From: Acanthaster planci
Taxonomy: Eukaryota > Echinodermata > Asteroidea > Valvatida > Acanthasteridae
Length of the DNA: 64,000 nt
Reading direction: 5' to 3'
Assembly (NCBI RefSeq): GCF_001949145.1
Contig: NW_019091356.1
Span: 3,401,747-3,465,746, forward strand
Under the pieces are notes generated by a model. It had not been told where the DNA came from. It did no database searches and worked only from the letters and a program-made list of their open reading frames with translations. Shown here piece after piece: positions 1 through 12,230 of the stretch. Every line of letters begins with the position of its first letter. The first letter of the stretch is position 1. A program made the position numbers and the translations under genes.

Positions 1-350
1 GATATTGCTTGGTTTTCCACAGCATTATCCAAGCATGCCTAGCCTGGCAATCACTTGTGGGGCCAAGGCCTATTTTGTCATGTTTGTGGGAAAAGTCATG
101 AAATTAATACACATAACAGAATAGGCCCTAGCTAGGCCTACGGTATCTGCCAGTAGCTGTATCCCCAGTGTGATCAAGGGACAGACATTGACAGTCTGGG
201 ATTTGGGAGGAGAGTGGTGAGGGAAGTAATTGACATGTTCATAACGTAACTTACGTCTTAATTGCAATTAATTTTGACCCTCAGTTTGAAAATTACGGCT
301 TGAATTAAGATTTCATTTTATAAAGTACATTATTCCTGTTCCGTTTTCAG
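1..350. other. Upstream sequence, no gene seen
   Basis: No supported coding region. The stretch ends in a pyrimidine-rich 3' splice site (ccgttttcag, ending at 350) twelve bases before the start codon of the nucleotidyltransferase gene. At least part of it is therefore probably an intron in that gene's 5' untranslated region, with the promoter lying to the left of the window. Confidence 0.5.
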
Positions 351-361
351 CCTGGACCACG

Positions 362-3300
362 ATGAGGATAATAATCTTAGCTGGCGGTTATGGAACTCGT
401 CTTCAGAGGGATTTGCGGAACCATGATCCACAGGGGGTGTACAGACACCTTCAGGGCATGCCCAAAGCACTGCTTCCTATTGGCCATCGGCCGCTAATAT
501 CTCATTGGATGGAGACGCTTTGGAAATGCAGAAGTCAAATAGATGAGATATATGTTGTGGTGAATTCCCTGTAATTTATGTAGGTTTTTCCTGTCGTAAA
601 TATAAAAAGAGAAATTCATTGTCTTTCTTGCTCTTTATTTTTTTCAAAACTGGAGAAAAATTCCATTTCACAAGAGATGAAAATTAGCAGTTGGAGTCAG
701 GTTATTGGACAGCTTTCCTTTGATGCTGTGATAAAGATGTTGCGCAGAGATAAATGATTTGTTTTTGTTTATTGCGATGCCATTTTCAGTGTAACGACTT
801 TTACTTCAAAATGTTTGAGGATTGGGCCAAAGATTGGGAAGAGGCTGTCTTGTTCAACGATGGCACCGGCACAAACGAGGTAATGTAATGAAAACTGATC
901 AATAACATGAACTCTATACAAACAGACTTGCTAGATAACGTCCGTAGTCCATGATGTTTTAAAGACAAATTCATTGCACTCTGCACTTCCGCGTTGTGAT
1001 CTTTAATCTCCAGACCAGGCTGGGAGCTGTCGCCTGCATCTATTTGCCGGTTGACAGAATCGGTTTTGAAGACGACGTGACGGTCATTGGAGGGTATGAT
1101 TTTCTTATTCTGTAAAGGAGGCTTTTTGTAACATTTCGGATTTGGTGAAGCTTTATCTAGCCACTATATTTTTCAAATCGGCGAGTGAACAACCTGTGCT
1201 AGCGCGTTTGTCTAGCAGCTGGCGCAATGATCGTGAAGGTTTTTGTTTGTTAAAGTTAGGCTGAGCGAATTCTGTCAGATGCGTGGAAATGATCCGTGTG
1301 CTTTAATATGAAACCACTGTCTAAGCTGTATTCCACATGGCACATTTCCCACAATCATGTATTATTGCCTAGCTGCAGCCGAGCAATTTCAACACGGCCT
1401 GAATATATGCTGGTACCCACGGCTGTCAAATGGTTGTAGTAATGGCTAGTTTCTGTGAATTGTTATTAGATGGAAATATGTTCGACCTTTGATCCAAGGT
1501 CACCACTACCAGTCATGCATTGAATGTCTGTGCATAGATGACAAAGGGAGGTAGGGCACCGGCCCATGATTTGTCATTTCATCTCGGACATTTTGCTAGT
1601 GAGATCAGTCGTTACCTGTTCTTTTGCACTGTGCACGTAGCAACATTCTGTGGGACTTAATCAGCGGCCAATTCCATCTTCATTTGCAGGGACACGCTCT
1701 TCAAGGACGACTTTGACTTGGCGTCTGTCTGGCAGGAATTTAGACGGCGTCAGCAGCAGACCCCAGATGCTAGTCTGGTGCTGGCCTGTCCCTGCACAGA
1801 TGAAGGTAGGCATGCAGTATGGATACCAGTCTGGAGAGAAGAGCCAAACAGCAAAGAGGCCATGTCTCAAATGTTGGTTTCTGTCCGTCTCTGGCTTAGA
1901 TCCCTGAGTTTTGAGGCATCCAAGGCTTACAAAGCCAAGCTCAGAGAAAAATGTTCCAACTGAGAAAATGTAGGCGTCTCTGTATTCAAACCCATGTGTT
2001 GACTGTATGTATTATACTTTTTCTGTTCAGACACGGTGAAAGTGGGCATCTTGGAGACAGACGACAAAAGAGTGACCGCCTTCTTGGAGAAACCAGGACC
2101 CAGCCAAACTACTTCCAGAAAATCGGTAAGCCATTATGTGTCTAAATCATCTGGCTGTGGCTGGGAATATAGCACATGCTTTTATGGGAAGTAGCCAGAG
2201 CCGCTAGACATGTCATGTCCAGTTTGGGCCATAACATTCAGAAAGCGGCCCCAGTTCTGATTTCAAGGAGGAGATGAGACCCACAGCGCCCTCTGCCGGG
2301 GATGCACAAGGCTAATACCTCTCCGGTATACCCACTGCTATCTCATTGTCTCCATATGCACGTACATTTACATCTATTTGCATAAAACTGTCTCAGTGCA
2401 ATCATTTCTCACAATTTCCCGACAGTGCCCTTGCTTCTACGTCCTGTCCAAAGCCAGTCTGCCGCTCATCGAGCAATACTTGGAAGAAAGGAAGGTAAAT
2501 TTGTTGACATATCAAGGGTGAATTTGCAGAACTGACAAAAATTTCATATGCCAGTCAAATACTAAACTGTTGATCCCTTTTGATTTATATATATAAAATG
2601 CAATACTATTAGCTATCACACAGGTGCAAGTGGAAGGCAGAATAATGTATTGCGTCTCAGTCCCATAGACCACAATGGCCTTCGGCATCTGTGGCCCGTA
2701 TAAGGCCTCGCAGTCTACAGGACTCAGACACTAGGTTCTACGAGCACGAGCGCAATAACGAATTTATCTTCAAGCAAACTTAACGCGCAGTAAAGATTTT
2801 ATAGATAAATCCGAAGAGACGCCATTCCGAGAGGCCATATACACTTACGTAGCTGTCTCAAGCTGATTGCGCACACTTCGGCAATCGACTGCTGCCTTCT
2901 GGTCAAGGAGGAATTTCACGCGCGTGCACAGCCTGCGTGCAAACAGGATGGACCCGTAATAACGATTTCTACTTTTGGTGGTCAGATTTGTCTACAGGGG
3001 CCAATCTATGCGAGCAAACATACTACCCATTTTGTCAACGGTTGGTTTGAGCTTATTGACCTTTTTATAAAAAATTATTTTTTTTGTCTTTTGACTATCG
3101 TTTATTCACAAATGTAAACGTATATTGAATAATCTACTCTTTTCCCTCAAGGAGGGACCAGTCGAAGGGAGGGACGCTACCGGCAACTTTATACAGTATC
3201 TTTATCCAAGGTAAATTAATTCACTCTTGTTGAGTAAACCACCGGAGATAAAAAAAAAATCACTTTGGGTTAATTCTGGCTGGTACATTCTTCACAAGAG

Positions 3301-4163
3301 GGGTGAATTTTTTGTGACAGATCCCCGAGGATGTCATAGTGAAACAAAATTCTCATATTAACCACAGACGAAAACAGACCAATGAAACAAGAAAAAAAAG
3401 AAAAAGGTTTAAATCAACCCCTCCAGAAAAAGAGCAAGATTAGAACCCATGGCATATGTCACCTCAGCTTATTAATTTTAAAAATTTCCTTGCCAAACAT
3501 GGCTTAACTTTGTAAATGGCTTAAATTTCCATGGGGGGGGTTAGAAATTGACAGAGTTAAGAATGACACGTGTTATGTTACACTCGTGACTGCCTGGTTC
3601 AACAGTATACTGCAGTTTTCAGGGGGGAAATCAATTATATCATGCTCTGTTACTTCTGAATTTCCAGGTGCGCTCGACCGTGGCAGTTTGCCCTCCGAAT
3701 AAAGCATGTTGTGCTAAACGTTATGCTTGAAAGCACAGTGCTAGCCCGACCTTTCTCTCAACCTTCCTGCTGTTGCAAATGTGCGTACCAGTCATGCAGA
3801 GGTTGAATTACTGCAAAAACAGCCATTTACCCGTTGGGATGGTGGTTTAGAAGCAGTGTTGGTTGAAAGCACCTACAGCTCAGGATTGAAGTAACAGTTG
3901 TCTCCGTTTGTCTGGACAGCCGCACAATGGTAAACTTTGTAGCTGAAACAGATGAGTGGACAATGGATAGATAGTTCGGATCATCTCAGGTTTGTAACTG
4001 AGAATTTGTTTCATTTGCAGTGGCCAACATCGTATGTACTTTCCTTGCAGGTTGCCCGTTTACACGTATGATATAACTGCAAGGTTTGACGTCGGCGCTC
4101 TGTCTTCCTATATATCGTGTCACCAGTACTTTCTTCGCCAGGGCAGTCTCCAGAGCAGAGACG
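362..4163 (+). CDS. Sugar-1-phosphate nucleotidyltransferase-like protein (8 exons)
   Basis: Exons: 362-559, 790-879, 1014-1093, 1690-1805, 2031-2125, 2426-2494, 3152-3210 and 4051-4163; all junctions agree in phase and give 273 residues. Members of this family join a nucleoside triphosphate to a sugar 1-phosphate, releasing pyrophosphate and an activated nucleotide sugar. Visible motifs are the N-terminal nucleotide-binding signature MRIIILAGGYGTRL (residues 1-14) followed by PKALLPI (34-40), the metal-binding VIGGDTLF (about 120-127), LEKPG in exon 5, and RFDVG near the end of exon 8. The gap between GTRL and PKALLP is about ten residues longer than usual. The first donor is the GTGAAT at 560, because the nearby GTAATT breaks the frame. 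The ATG at 362 is chosen because family members start just ahead of the LAGG motif. The 3' end is unresolved: exon 8 ends in phase 1 at a good donor, and the best next acceptor leads in frame into the aldo/keto reductase. The sugar substrate cannot be read from the sequence. Confidence 0.88.
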
Positions 4164-4645
4164 GTAAGAGGCCATCAGAGTTTTCACTGCAATTGTGGAA
4201 TTCATTCTTGTGCGAAAAAATTGTGGGATCTCTATTTTTGACGTAGCCCAGGCACAATCAGTTTTCATTGTGATTGCCAAATTGTTCAATCTTGCAGCAA
4301 AAATTGTTTTCTTCTTTGTGACACAAGCAAAAAACCCCCAAACGAACCAAGAAGGCCCTAAAACATTTGAAGTCGCACACAGTCTTTTTACAATATTTAC
4401 CAGGTCCAACTTTGGAACACAGTATCAGCTGTCGCAATGTCGTCTCTTTGAGTCGGTGACAGATGTAAGCAATGCTTCCCCCCCTCCCCACTTTGACATT
4501 CCCATGCTAGATAACCCATTTCAGCATCCAGCTGGCTTTCGTTTCTTTCAAGGAACATTGATCGGTGAGTCTAATGTCATCTGTGAGTGTGATGTATGAC
4601 ATTCAAGTTTGTGTATGTTCGTTTTTCTTCACTTCAGAAATCAAA

Positions 4646-7600
4646 ATGTCGAAGCAACATCCAAAGGGAGAAGGGCATATGATGCAAAAGTCCAAATCTA
4701 AAAGGTAATGCTGTAAAATCAATTATTATCTTTAATTTTGTTGAATACATTTTACTATCGGTGTTTCAGTTTCCTTTGAATTTTTTGAGTTGTTTCCATG
4801 CGGAACTGATTTTAATTTCAGAGAACAACTTTGTTTTTAAATTTGGTTTGGTCAGTGGTTTAAATTGTTTTTCGGTTCTTCATTACCTTAACTTGGAAAT
4901 AAGAGTGTTCCTTATAATAACATTCCACCACACTGGAAATTACCCCATCAAAAATTCCTGGTTGAGTCGTTGTTGGCGTTTGATTGTGCAGGTTACCAGC
5001 GACTTTTCTCCCTGGTTTCCATGACAAGGGGGCAGTGGAATGCATGCGGTACAACACACTTGGGAAAACAGGCCTGGAGGTTTCACTGATAGGGCTAGGT
5101 AAGTCGGCAAAGGGTCACTTGCGCCGTCCAATTTTTTGGCCAAGTGTTGCTGGTTTTTCATCAGATTCAAAGGAACAGTTTGTTTTTCTCAGTGGGCTCT
5201 TCGGGTGTAAAAGCAAGGGACCCTACCTTCACCTTGACGTGTGGTTATTCAGCATACACTGAGGAATGCTCCGAGTTCTGAGATTTTCCCTTGTCAGTGC
5301 ACCGCCATCTATGATCAGTGCATAGGGCATTTACAAAACGAGTGGTTCAGGCTTGGTCTTCACAGGCTTCAGCCATTTGAGGAGACTGCAGGCTGGAACC
5401 AGTGAAGCCAAAGACTAAGCTGAAGTTCGTAAACGCCCACAGAGTCTTTAAACCGGCATCTCTTTTTTTCCTCTATGACAGGTGGATCTCCCTTTGGTAG
5501 TGTGTTCCATCCCATGTCGCTAGAGATGGGTTCCAAGGTCGTCCGTAAGGCGCTGCAGAGCGGCATCAACTACATTGACACGTCGCCGTATTACGGCAAT
5601 CGCAAATCAGAGACCATGTTGGGCAAGGTACAGAAAGGGGATGAGATCGCAGTGCTAGTAAAACAAGAGAAAAAGTGTACCGGAAAAGCAATCTGAGTAC
5701 AAGGTTTATAAATGGATAAATGGCCTGTGAACATGCCCTCTCCTTGACCCGATGATTGATTTTGAGCAGATCATGTGACCTCCTGTCTCGTTGGTGTAGA
5801 ACTGCTTCTTTCGCATTGTCGTCTTCACTTCATCTTTTTGATTCCCTCCCTAGATTCTGAAAGACATACCCAGGGAGGCGTACTACATCGCCACCAAGGT
5901 CGGACGGTACAAGCCCAACGTGGAGGAGATGTTTGACTTCTCGGCCGAGAAGACGCTGAGCAGCGTGGACGAAAGCCTCCGATTGCTGGGCCTGGACTAT
6001 GCAGACATCATACAGGTAAAAACTCACCGCAGAATTCCTGGGGGGGAAAAGCTGTAATTTAAAATGCACAAGAAAAAAAAAAAAGCAGAGGTAACGCTTT
6101 TGTAGAAAGCTGGTTTAGATGTGTAGTATAATTTTGCTGAGCATAGCAAAGTCTCATGAAGCAAAAATCAGGTTTACTAGGCAGAATGCCCAGTGGTCGT
6201 GACTATTTCCCAGTAATACACAAAAATTGAAACCCGTGACTGAATTTTTTGGTTTGTTTTGGGTAGGTACATGATATCGAGTTTGCTCCAAACCTGGATG
6301 TTGTCCTTAAGGAGTGCTTACCCGCTCTGGAATGCGTCAAGAAAGCAGGAAAGGCCAGGTTCATCGGAATCACCGGCTTCCCGTTGGACATGTACAGGTC
6401 AGGCACTGTCCACAGACTGGTTCCCTGCTGAAATGGCAAATAGAGTGTTATCTCTTGTGATGGTTTCCAGCTCATCAGCTCTGTGAAATGTTGCACGATA
6501 GCTTACAAAAAAGATCGTGAACATTTCTCGTCATTCCAGTTGGCGAGCAGTTGTGAGCTGGTACCATTTGAAGAGCAACGAGCAGTTGAGATAATTATTC
6601 TTCTTAAAAAGAGCCGTTCTTCACAGCACTGTTGCCTACTTTTTCTTTCCTTTTTTTACGTTCTCACTTTAGAAATATCCTGGAACGTAGCACTGTGCCG
6701 ATTGATGTAGCTCTTAGTTACTGCCATCTTACTTTGCATGATACGTCTCTACTGGATCTCATCCCGTATTTGAAGGTAACGTCTCCCCCCCGTAAAAAAG
6801 ACAAGAAATGAATGTGAATGTTCAGCAAAAAAGCATTTGCACTTCCATGCACCCACTTGGTGTGTTGCCTGGTTTGGTTGGTGTGTACAGCGTGATGGGT
6901 CGTCAAGGAAAGTTCAGTGGCCTGGGTTCCCTTTTTAGATCCATGATGAAAAGGGCATTTTGGCTAATAAATATCCATGAGATGTAGGTGTCATCCTTTG
7001 TTTTCTTTGGGGGGGGCAGGAGAAAGGTCTAGGTATCATCAACGCATCACCCATCAGCATGGGGCTACTCACCCACCGCGGTCCCCCCGACTGGCACCCG
7101 GCTCCCGCGGCTATCAAGGAGGCCTGCCGCGAGGCCGCCCTCTACTGCCAGTCACTGGGTGTCGACATCTCTAAGCTGGCCATGCATTACACCCTGTCCC
7201 AGAATGCCACCGACCTCACCTTGGTCGGCATGGATACGGAAGAGATCGTGCGGAGCAACCTGGAAATTGCACTGGGGACGCTGACGGAACTGGAGAAGGA
7301 AACGTTAGATCATATCCTTAAAAGGTAACTCGTTCCTTGCAGCCTTGAAGAGCCAGAAATTTAACCCCTTCGCGCCATTAATTCCTTTGACCGTGACTGC
7401 TGGGCTATGTTGTGCCTGAATAGATGGCTTTGTCCATCAGCAGGTCCCATTGAACCAGCAGCTGCATGGTGAATAGACTGTATGTGTGGTATGCACAAAT
7501 CCTCACACAAAACCGTGGCTCTTGCCGTCTCCCGGAGCGAAGGGGTTAAGTTAGATTAAGCTTGACAAGCCCAAATACATGTCCACAGAAAAATGGTAAC

Positions 7601-7888
7601 TTTGTGTTTAATAGATGCTGGACTCTGGTGGAATATAATTATTCATTTTCGTGAAGTATTTCTCTGCGGTTTACAGAACTGTTGGTGTTAGATTAACAAT
7701 TCGATCATCTTCCAAATGCTAATCTCCTTAACTTTCTGTAGCTGTCATAAAAAATACATTCAATTGGTAAATATGGTTCTGCCGGTTTTTCTAGGTTCTT
7801 TGAACCCCTGAAAAACAAGAGTTGGGAAGGAATTGAAGTGAAAAACTACCGTGCCAAGTTGAAAGATGTGGAGGGAGCGTGCCATTGA
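4646..7888 (+). CDS. Aldo/keto reductase, L-galactose dehydrogenase-like (8 exons)
   Basis: Exons: 4646-4704 (exon begins at 4638 if spliced), 4992-5098, 5482-5627, 5854-6015, 6267-6397, 6673-6775, 7020-7324 and 7795-7888; 368 residues from the ATG at 4646. Aldo/keto reductases are cytosolic NAD(P)H-dependent enzymes that interconvert carbonyls and alcohols on a TIM barrel. The catalytic tetrad is complete: Asp88 and Tyr93 in the IDTSPYYG segment, Lys119 in ATKVGRY and His160 in VHDIEF. The N-terminal PGFHD segment followed by the YNTLGKTGLEVS strand resembles the L-galactose dehydrogenase subfamily found in plants and insects. The first 20 residues are Lys/Arg-rich and polar and look poorly conserved. 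This exon may instead follow the nucleotidyltransferase exon at 4163 in frame (see findings). Substrate preference is inferred from the family only. Confidence 0.93.
7361..7549. mobile_element. TTAA-flanked MITE in last intron of the reductase
   Basis: A short non-coding element bounded by TTAA on both sides. Its ends are inverted repeats, CCCCTTCGCGCC on the left and GGAGCGAAGGGG on the right. TTAA target duplications with ends that start in CCC are typical of piggyBac-type transposons, so this is probably a non-autonomous piggyBac-type MITE. A related element lies at 32842-33259. Confidence 0.6.
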
Positions 7889-8416
7889 TGTATTGTGCCC
7901 AGACTTCCCGAGGCGTTTTTCCTGAGAAACAAATGGGTGAATCCTCCGGATCACTCCTCCACCATGCAGGAAACCAAGGACACATTCTACTCTTCCAGCT
8001 GGGCTCTAAATTCCTCAATCCGACAAAACTCTCCTAATGGGTCTCAAAGGCTCAGAGATGTGTAGGGTCACTTTGAATGCTTCATGTCCTTAAAATTTTG
8101 AAATCGAAGTATCAAGTTTTACAACAGTTTCTAACAATTTTACTGAAGGTATCTTTTTTTTCTTAACATTTGGGGAAAAAAATAATTCTAAGACATGTAG
8201 TGCTCTTAATTTTTCGTTTCTGTGTCTTTTGTATTGGCTATACAAAGACGAGATGAAGATTTCGGGGTAAATGTGTTCTATACCTTGTTATTGGCTTTAG
8301 GATGTTCTTCCATAATGGTTCTAAATTTCTTTATTGGGTTGATTGGGTGATGTTCTGTAGTTATTTTCTCTGATCAAGTGCAAACTCTTTTGTGGTGTGA
8401 CAGTTTAAAAGAGTGA

Positions 8417-8441
8417 AATAAAAGGAACTTTTCAAAATAAA
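8417..8441 (+). terminator. Tandem poly(A) signals of the reductase gene
   Basis: Two AATAAA hexamers, at 8417 and 8436, lie about 530-550 bases after the reductase stop codon. They are the first canonical signals on this strand after the gene and give it a 3' untranslated region of roughly 550-570 bases. Confidence 0.6.
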
Positions 8442-8499
8442 AAAGGGATTCTCGTAAAGGGAGCTGATTGAATGAACACCATGGAAGCAGAGTTGCTGA

Positions 8500-8730
8500 C
8501 TCGACTTGTGACTTGACTTGGACAAAATGACTTGTTACCAACCCATCAGATGCTACTCGACCGGCCCCATATAGTTTTATAACTCATAACCTTGTAAATT
8601 GACGCCTGGTTCTTTTTGCTTATTACTGCTGGACAAAATAATGTGCAGCTTGACTTGTACTTGGATAAAGAGACTTGTGACTGGACCGAATGACTTGTGA
8701 CTTGACTTGGACTTGCAAAATATGACTTGC
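8500..8730. repeat. Degenerate GACTTG-rich repeat
   Basis: Many irregularly spaced copies of tgacttg and gacttgg, with no stable period and no open frame of interest. A similar motif is organised as a tandem array at 34284-34421, so this is probably a decayed copy of the same kind of simple repeat. The rest of 8442-9861 is AT-rich and shows no gene. Confidence 0.5.
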
Positions 8731-9861
8731 TGCCACCTCTGCATGGAAGTGGAAGAGCTGTTATCCTTATTTAGCCAATCAGGATCAAGGTGGTGACGAG
8801 ACCAGTCACATTCGTCCCTTTGTGTTTGCTCTTCCTGTGCCACTGGTGTTGAAAATAGTTGTCGTTGACAGTGACCATCTTATTTGGTAACTCTTCTTTT
8901 AAATTGTGTTTCACCCCCAAAAAACAAGCAAACGCATAACAACCAAGTAAACAAAAGTTGTTTATTCAGCCAATATTTTGTCAACAATAAAGTGCAAATA
9001 TATACAAAATCTCAATAGTTGGTGGGAATGCACTATTTTGTATAAAAGGTTAAATTATATGATAAAGATTAAATGTAGATCTAATCGCACGTTTGGCTTG
9101 TAATTATTCATTTAAAATGAGTAATATGTTTATTCCTACAGCAAACAATACTTTGCCCTTAAAATAAGTAGAAATCAATGTTTTGATTGGAATAATTTAG
9201 CATAAAGTGTGAAAAATATCATTCTGATGCCTTGGGGTGGAATTCTGAAATTTTTATCCTGCAGTTTCCCATGTTTAACTCTGGATGTCTTTTTTTATAT
9301 TAATCTATTCGTTGATTCTTACAATGTATTCTGTTTATTTCCATTAGAAAATAAATTGAAAAAGATGAGGTTTGTCTTGCATGAAAATCCCTGCACTAAT
9401 GTTTTACGTGGTTTAAGTTAGCTCGGAGAATTTGGTTTTGTGTAAAAGTAAATAAGCCTCTGCATTGCACTTTTAGTACACCTGTGTTTGATTGATAAAT
9501 CTAGCCCTGAAATGGGAAAGGACAAACCCAACTCAGCACATGTATTTTAATTCAATTATTAAGCCACACAATCAATGTCACTCCCAATTTTGTTAAGCAA
9601 GGCAACAGAAATTACAAGCCAGAACCTTCACAAATACAGCTGACTCATGCATAACTCATTCAGAGCTATATTATAAGCTGTGGAGCTGATCATTGTGAAG
9701 TTCTAAAAATAGTCTTGGGCATGCTCCTTGAAGCAGAACTGAAGACCTGTTGGTTTGCTCAAGTTTCACTGAAGCCTCTACTGTTTTAAACCCTGTTTTG
9801 CTCACACACATTTCAAGCCAGGAGATTTTGCAAGTGAATCCAGCAGTTCTGTGCATCTCTA

Positions 9862-12215
9862 TCAAGAGACATCCATGCTGTGTTCATTGGCTGAGCTTGG
9901 GATACTCTGACTGTGAGCACCCACATCTCGGTATCTGTCGGCGTCGCTTCCTCCGTCGCCAAGACTACCCATCCTAGCTGCGCTGCCTCGATGACTTCCC
10001 CCACTGCTGGCCAGTTGGCTGTGCCTCTGTCCACTCATCTCTGTGTCCATCCAGCCTCCGGTCTGTCCACCAGCGTCGCCTCCCTCCCAGGGGGAGTGCA
10101 CTGTGGAGGCTGAGTCCACCTGCAGCCTGGCAGCCAGTTGCCTAGCAACCTCCTCCCTGAATTGCTTCTCCCTCTTATCTCTCTCCATCTCCGTCTGGAT
10201 GCGTTCCCGTTCCTCCTCCTCCTGCTTCCACCTTGCATCCAAAGTGCCTTCAATCTGGTCGAGGAGGACAGTGTGAGGGGACCTGTTCTTCCTCCGGAAA
10301 CGCTGTCAGTAAGAAAAAATATTTGTTTTCATCTCCATAGCAACCGAACCAAAGTAGAAGTGAGCATGTACAAAAAACAAAGACAGCTTTTTTCTCTCTT
10401 CGTGAGAATTTTCTTTGGGACTCACCGAGAATTCACCAGATGTTGTCGGCCATTTCAGAGGAGGCATGATGAGCTCGGGTTGGTAGCGGGGTTGAGGGGT
10501 CATCGCTTGACCCATCTGGCGACCTTGTGACCTCTCCGATCTTGGCTCAGGAAGCCCAAAAACTGAGACAAAGAGACGTTTACGTGGGTTACAACAGTGA
10601 TCTTTTGAAGAACGTTTCTTTACTGATGTGACATTAAAAGCACGTCACACTCATTGCATTTGGGAATTTTCTCAGAAACAAATAACGTCCCCCTTGCTGT
10701 AGAAAAAAAAAAACTTTCTCTCATCTTTTGGTCATTTGTAAATCTCCTCATGTGACTTACTCATGTCTCTGTTTCTTGACTTGAAGTGGATGTTGTATGG
10801 ATCATGCTCTGAGGCTGTGACAAACTCAGGCAAGCCAAGAGGACCCAATGGTGGATACTAGAAAAAAATGCAGAAACAATTAGGGAGAATCCTGGAATTA
10901 TCGAGGGAAAGTCAGAAGACTTATGTCAGAGATTTTGTCACTATATTAATTTGATGTCTCTTTGCCGGATAAAATGGGACAAGCATATTTATTTGCAAAA
11001 TTTTGGAGATTGTTGAATGTACAAGTAACATGGGTCACTTTGTCTTGCAATTTCTGAATTTTGTTATACAAATAATTTGAATCTCTCGGATAAAAAAAAT
11101 TGTTAAGAGGTCCAGGGTCCACGAACTTTCCCCTCAAATACAGCAGATATTTCTGACAGCCATAGACGGTATTTAGAGTGAGTTATAGCCTGATTTGTCC
11201 ACTAAAATCGGCCAAAGAAAGAAAACATCCCCTCCCAATAAACGAAGAGGGCGAGAAGTACTGTTTTTAAAAACAGCTCTTGCCACCCAGACTCCACCAT
11301 CTTACCCCCCTGAAGTCGTGCAGTTTCGGCATCTGATATTTCTCCTTGGGGTACATGCCCTCTTTCACAAATTTGACTCTGGTCTCATGGGGGTCATCAA
11401 TCCTGAATCGGGTCACCAGCTGGCTGCTGCGCGGCTGGACAGGTTGAAGGATCTTGGGCAACTCTACTGCCTTCTTTCCTTTGGCTTTCCCCACTGCTTT
11501 CTTCTGGCCTGTGTGAGAAACGGGGGAACAGAAAAACCAGTGTGTTAGACAGCAATTGGTAAACCCATCCAAAACTGTGATTGCAAGTTGAATAACCTTA
11601 AACAAATGTGCCAATTGTACCGAACAATTAAAAAACCTTAAAATAATTATATCTTTCCAGCCATGAGAGTTTGATACAAAATCAGTGGGGTCCAAAAAGT
11701 AACAAAAACAATTGGATAATATTTGTAAAGAGTTTTTCTCTGAATTTAACAGTTGCTGGGAAGTGCTGTCAATGAAAAGGAAAAAAGATTATATTGAGTA
11801 ACAAGGCTTCCATATAAACAGACAACTTGAAATCTCTGTCATAATCGTGTCATCCTGTCTGTTGAGATAAAAATGGTTTGACTGAAGTGATGGTGCGGAA
11901 CTGAAAACTACCTGGAAAAGTCCCATATTTCCAGGGCTGCATGCTTCTCGGGAGTTCCGCTTGGGTGGCTTGGGAAGATACTGCTGGGGGCGGAAGTCTG
12001 GAGGAGGCCGGTCCCAGATGCTGTACTCCTTGGGCGGCTTTGTGAATGACGTAGCTGTCGCTCCGCGTCAGCACCAGGTCCCGGCCTGCGTTGAAGCGGC
12101 TCTGGGTGGCAAAGGAGAACTCGCGGATGTTCAGGCTCTGGGCGGCCGAGGGCTGGCGGGTGGGATGAGAGGCGTGATGACCTCTGGCATCATGCGAGGC
12201 CACCATGGTTGCCAT
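9862..12215 (-). CDS. Unrecognised 393-residue protein (5 exons)
   Basis: Exons in transcript order: 12215-11912, 11508-11306, 10857-10761, 10562-10426 and 10302-9862; every junction agrees in phase (1, 0, 1, 0) and each has a canonical donor and acceptor. The start ATG at 12215 follows an in-frame stop and a pyrimidine-rich acceptor just upstream, so a non-coding first exon probably lies further right. The protein is basic, rich in Pro, Arg and Gln, and has no signal peptide or membrane span. The C-terminal exon carries the conserved-looking segment SPHTVLLDQIEGTLDARW followed by a charged helix (about 40 residues of Glu/Arg/Lys, probably coiled coil) and a Ser/Gly-rich tail. I do not recognise the family. 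The mix of Pro-rich linear motifs and a short charged helix is seen in small axonemal microtubule proteins, but that is only a guess. A possible AATAAA on this strand is at 9339-9334. Confidence 0.8.
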
Positions 12216-12230
12216 TGACTTCAAAGTCTA

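Noticed and set aside
571-580. GTAATT as the donor of transferase exon 1
   Set aside because: It would put exon 2 out of frame; the GTGAAT at 560 restores the expected strand-loop sequence in phase 0.
4011-4599. Overlapping open frames of 130 or more codons on both strands next to transferase exon 8
   Set aside because: Most lie in intron sequence or shadow exon 8; only the two segments with splice sites at 4403-4466 and 4523-4563 were kept as a low-interest finding.
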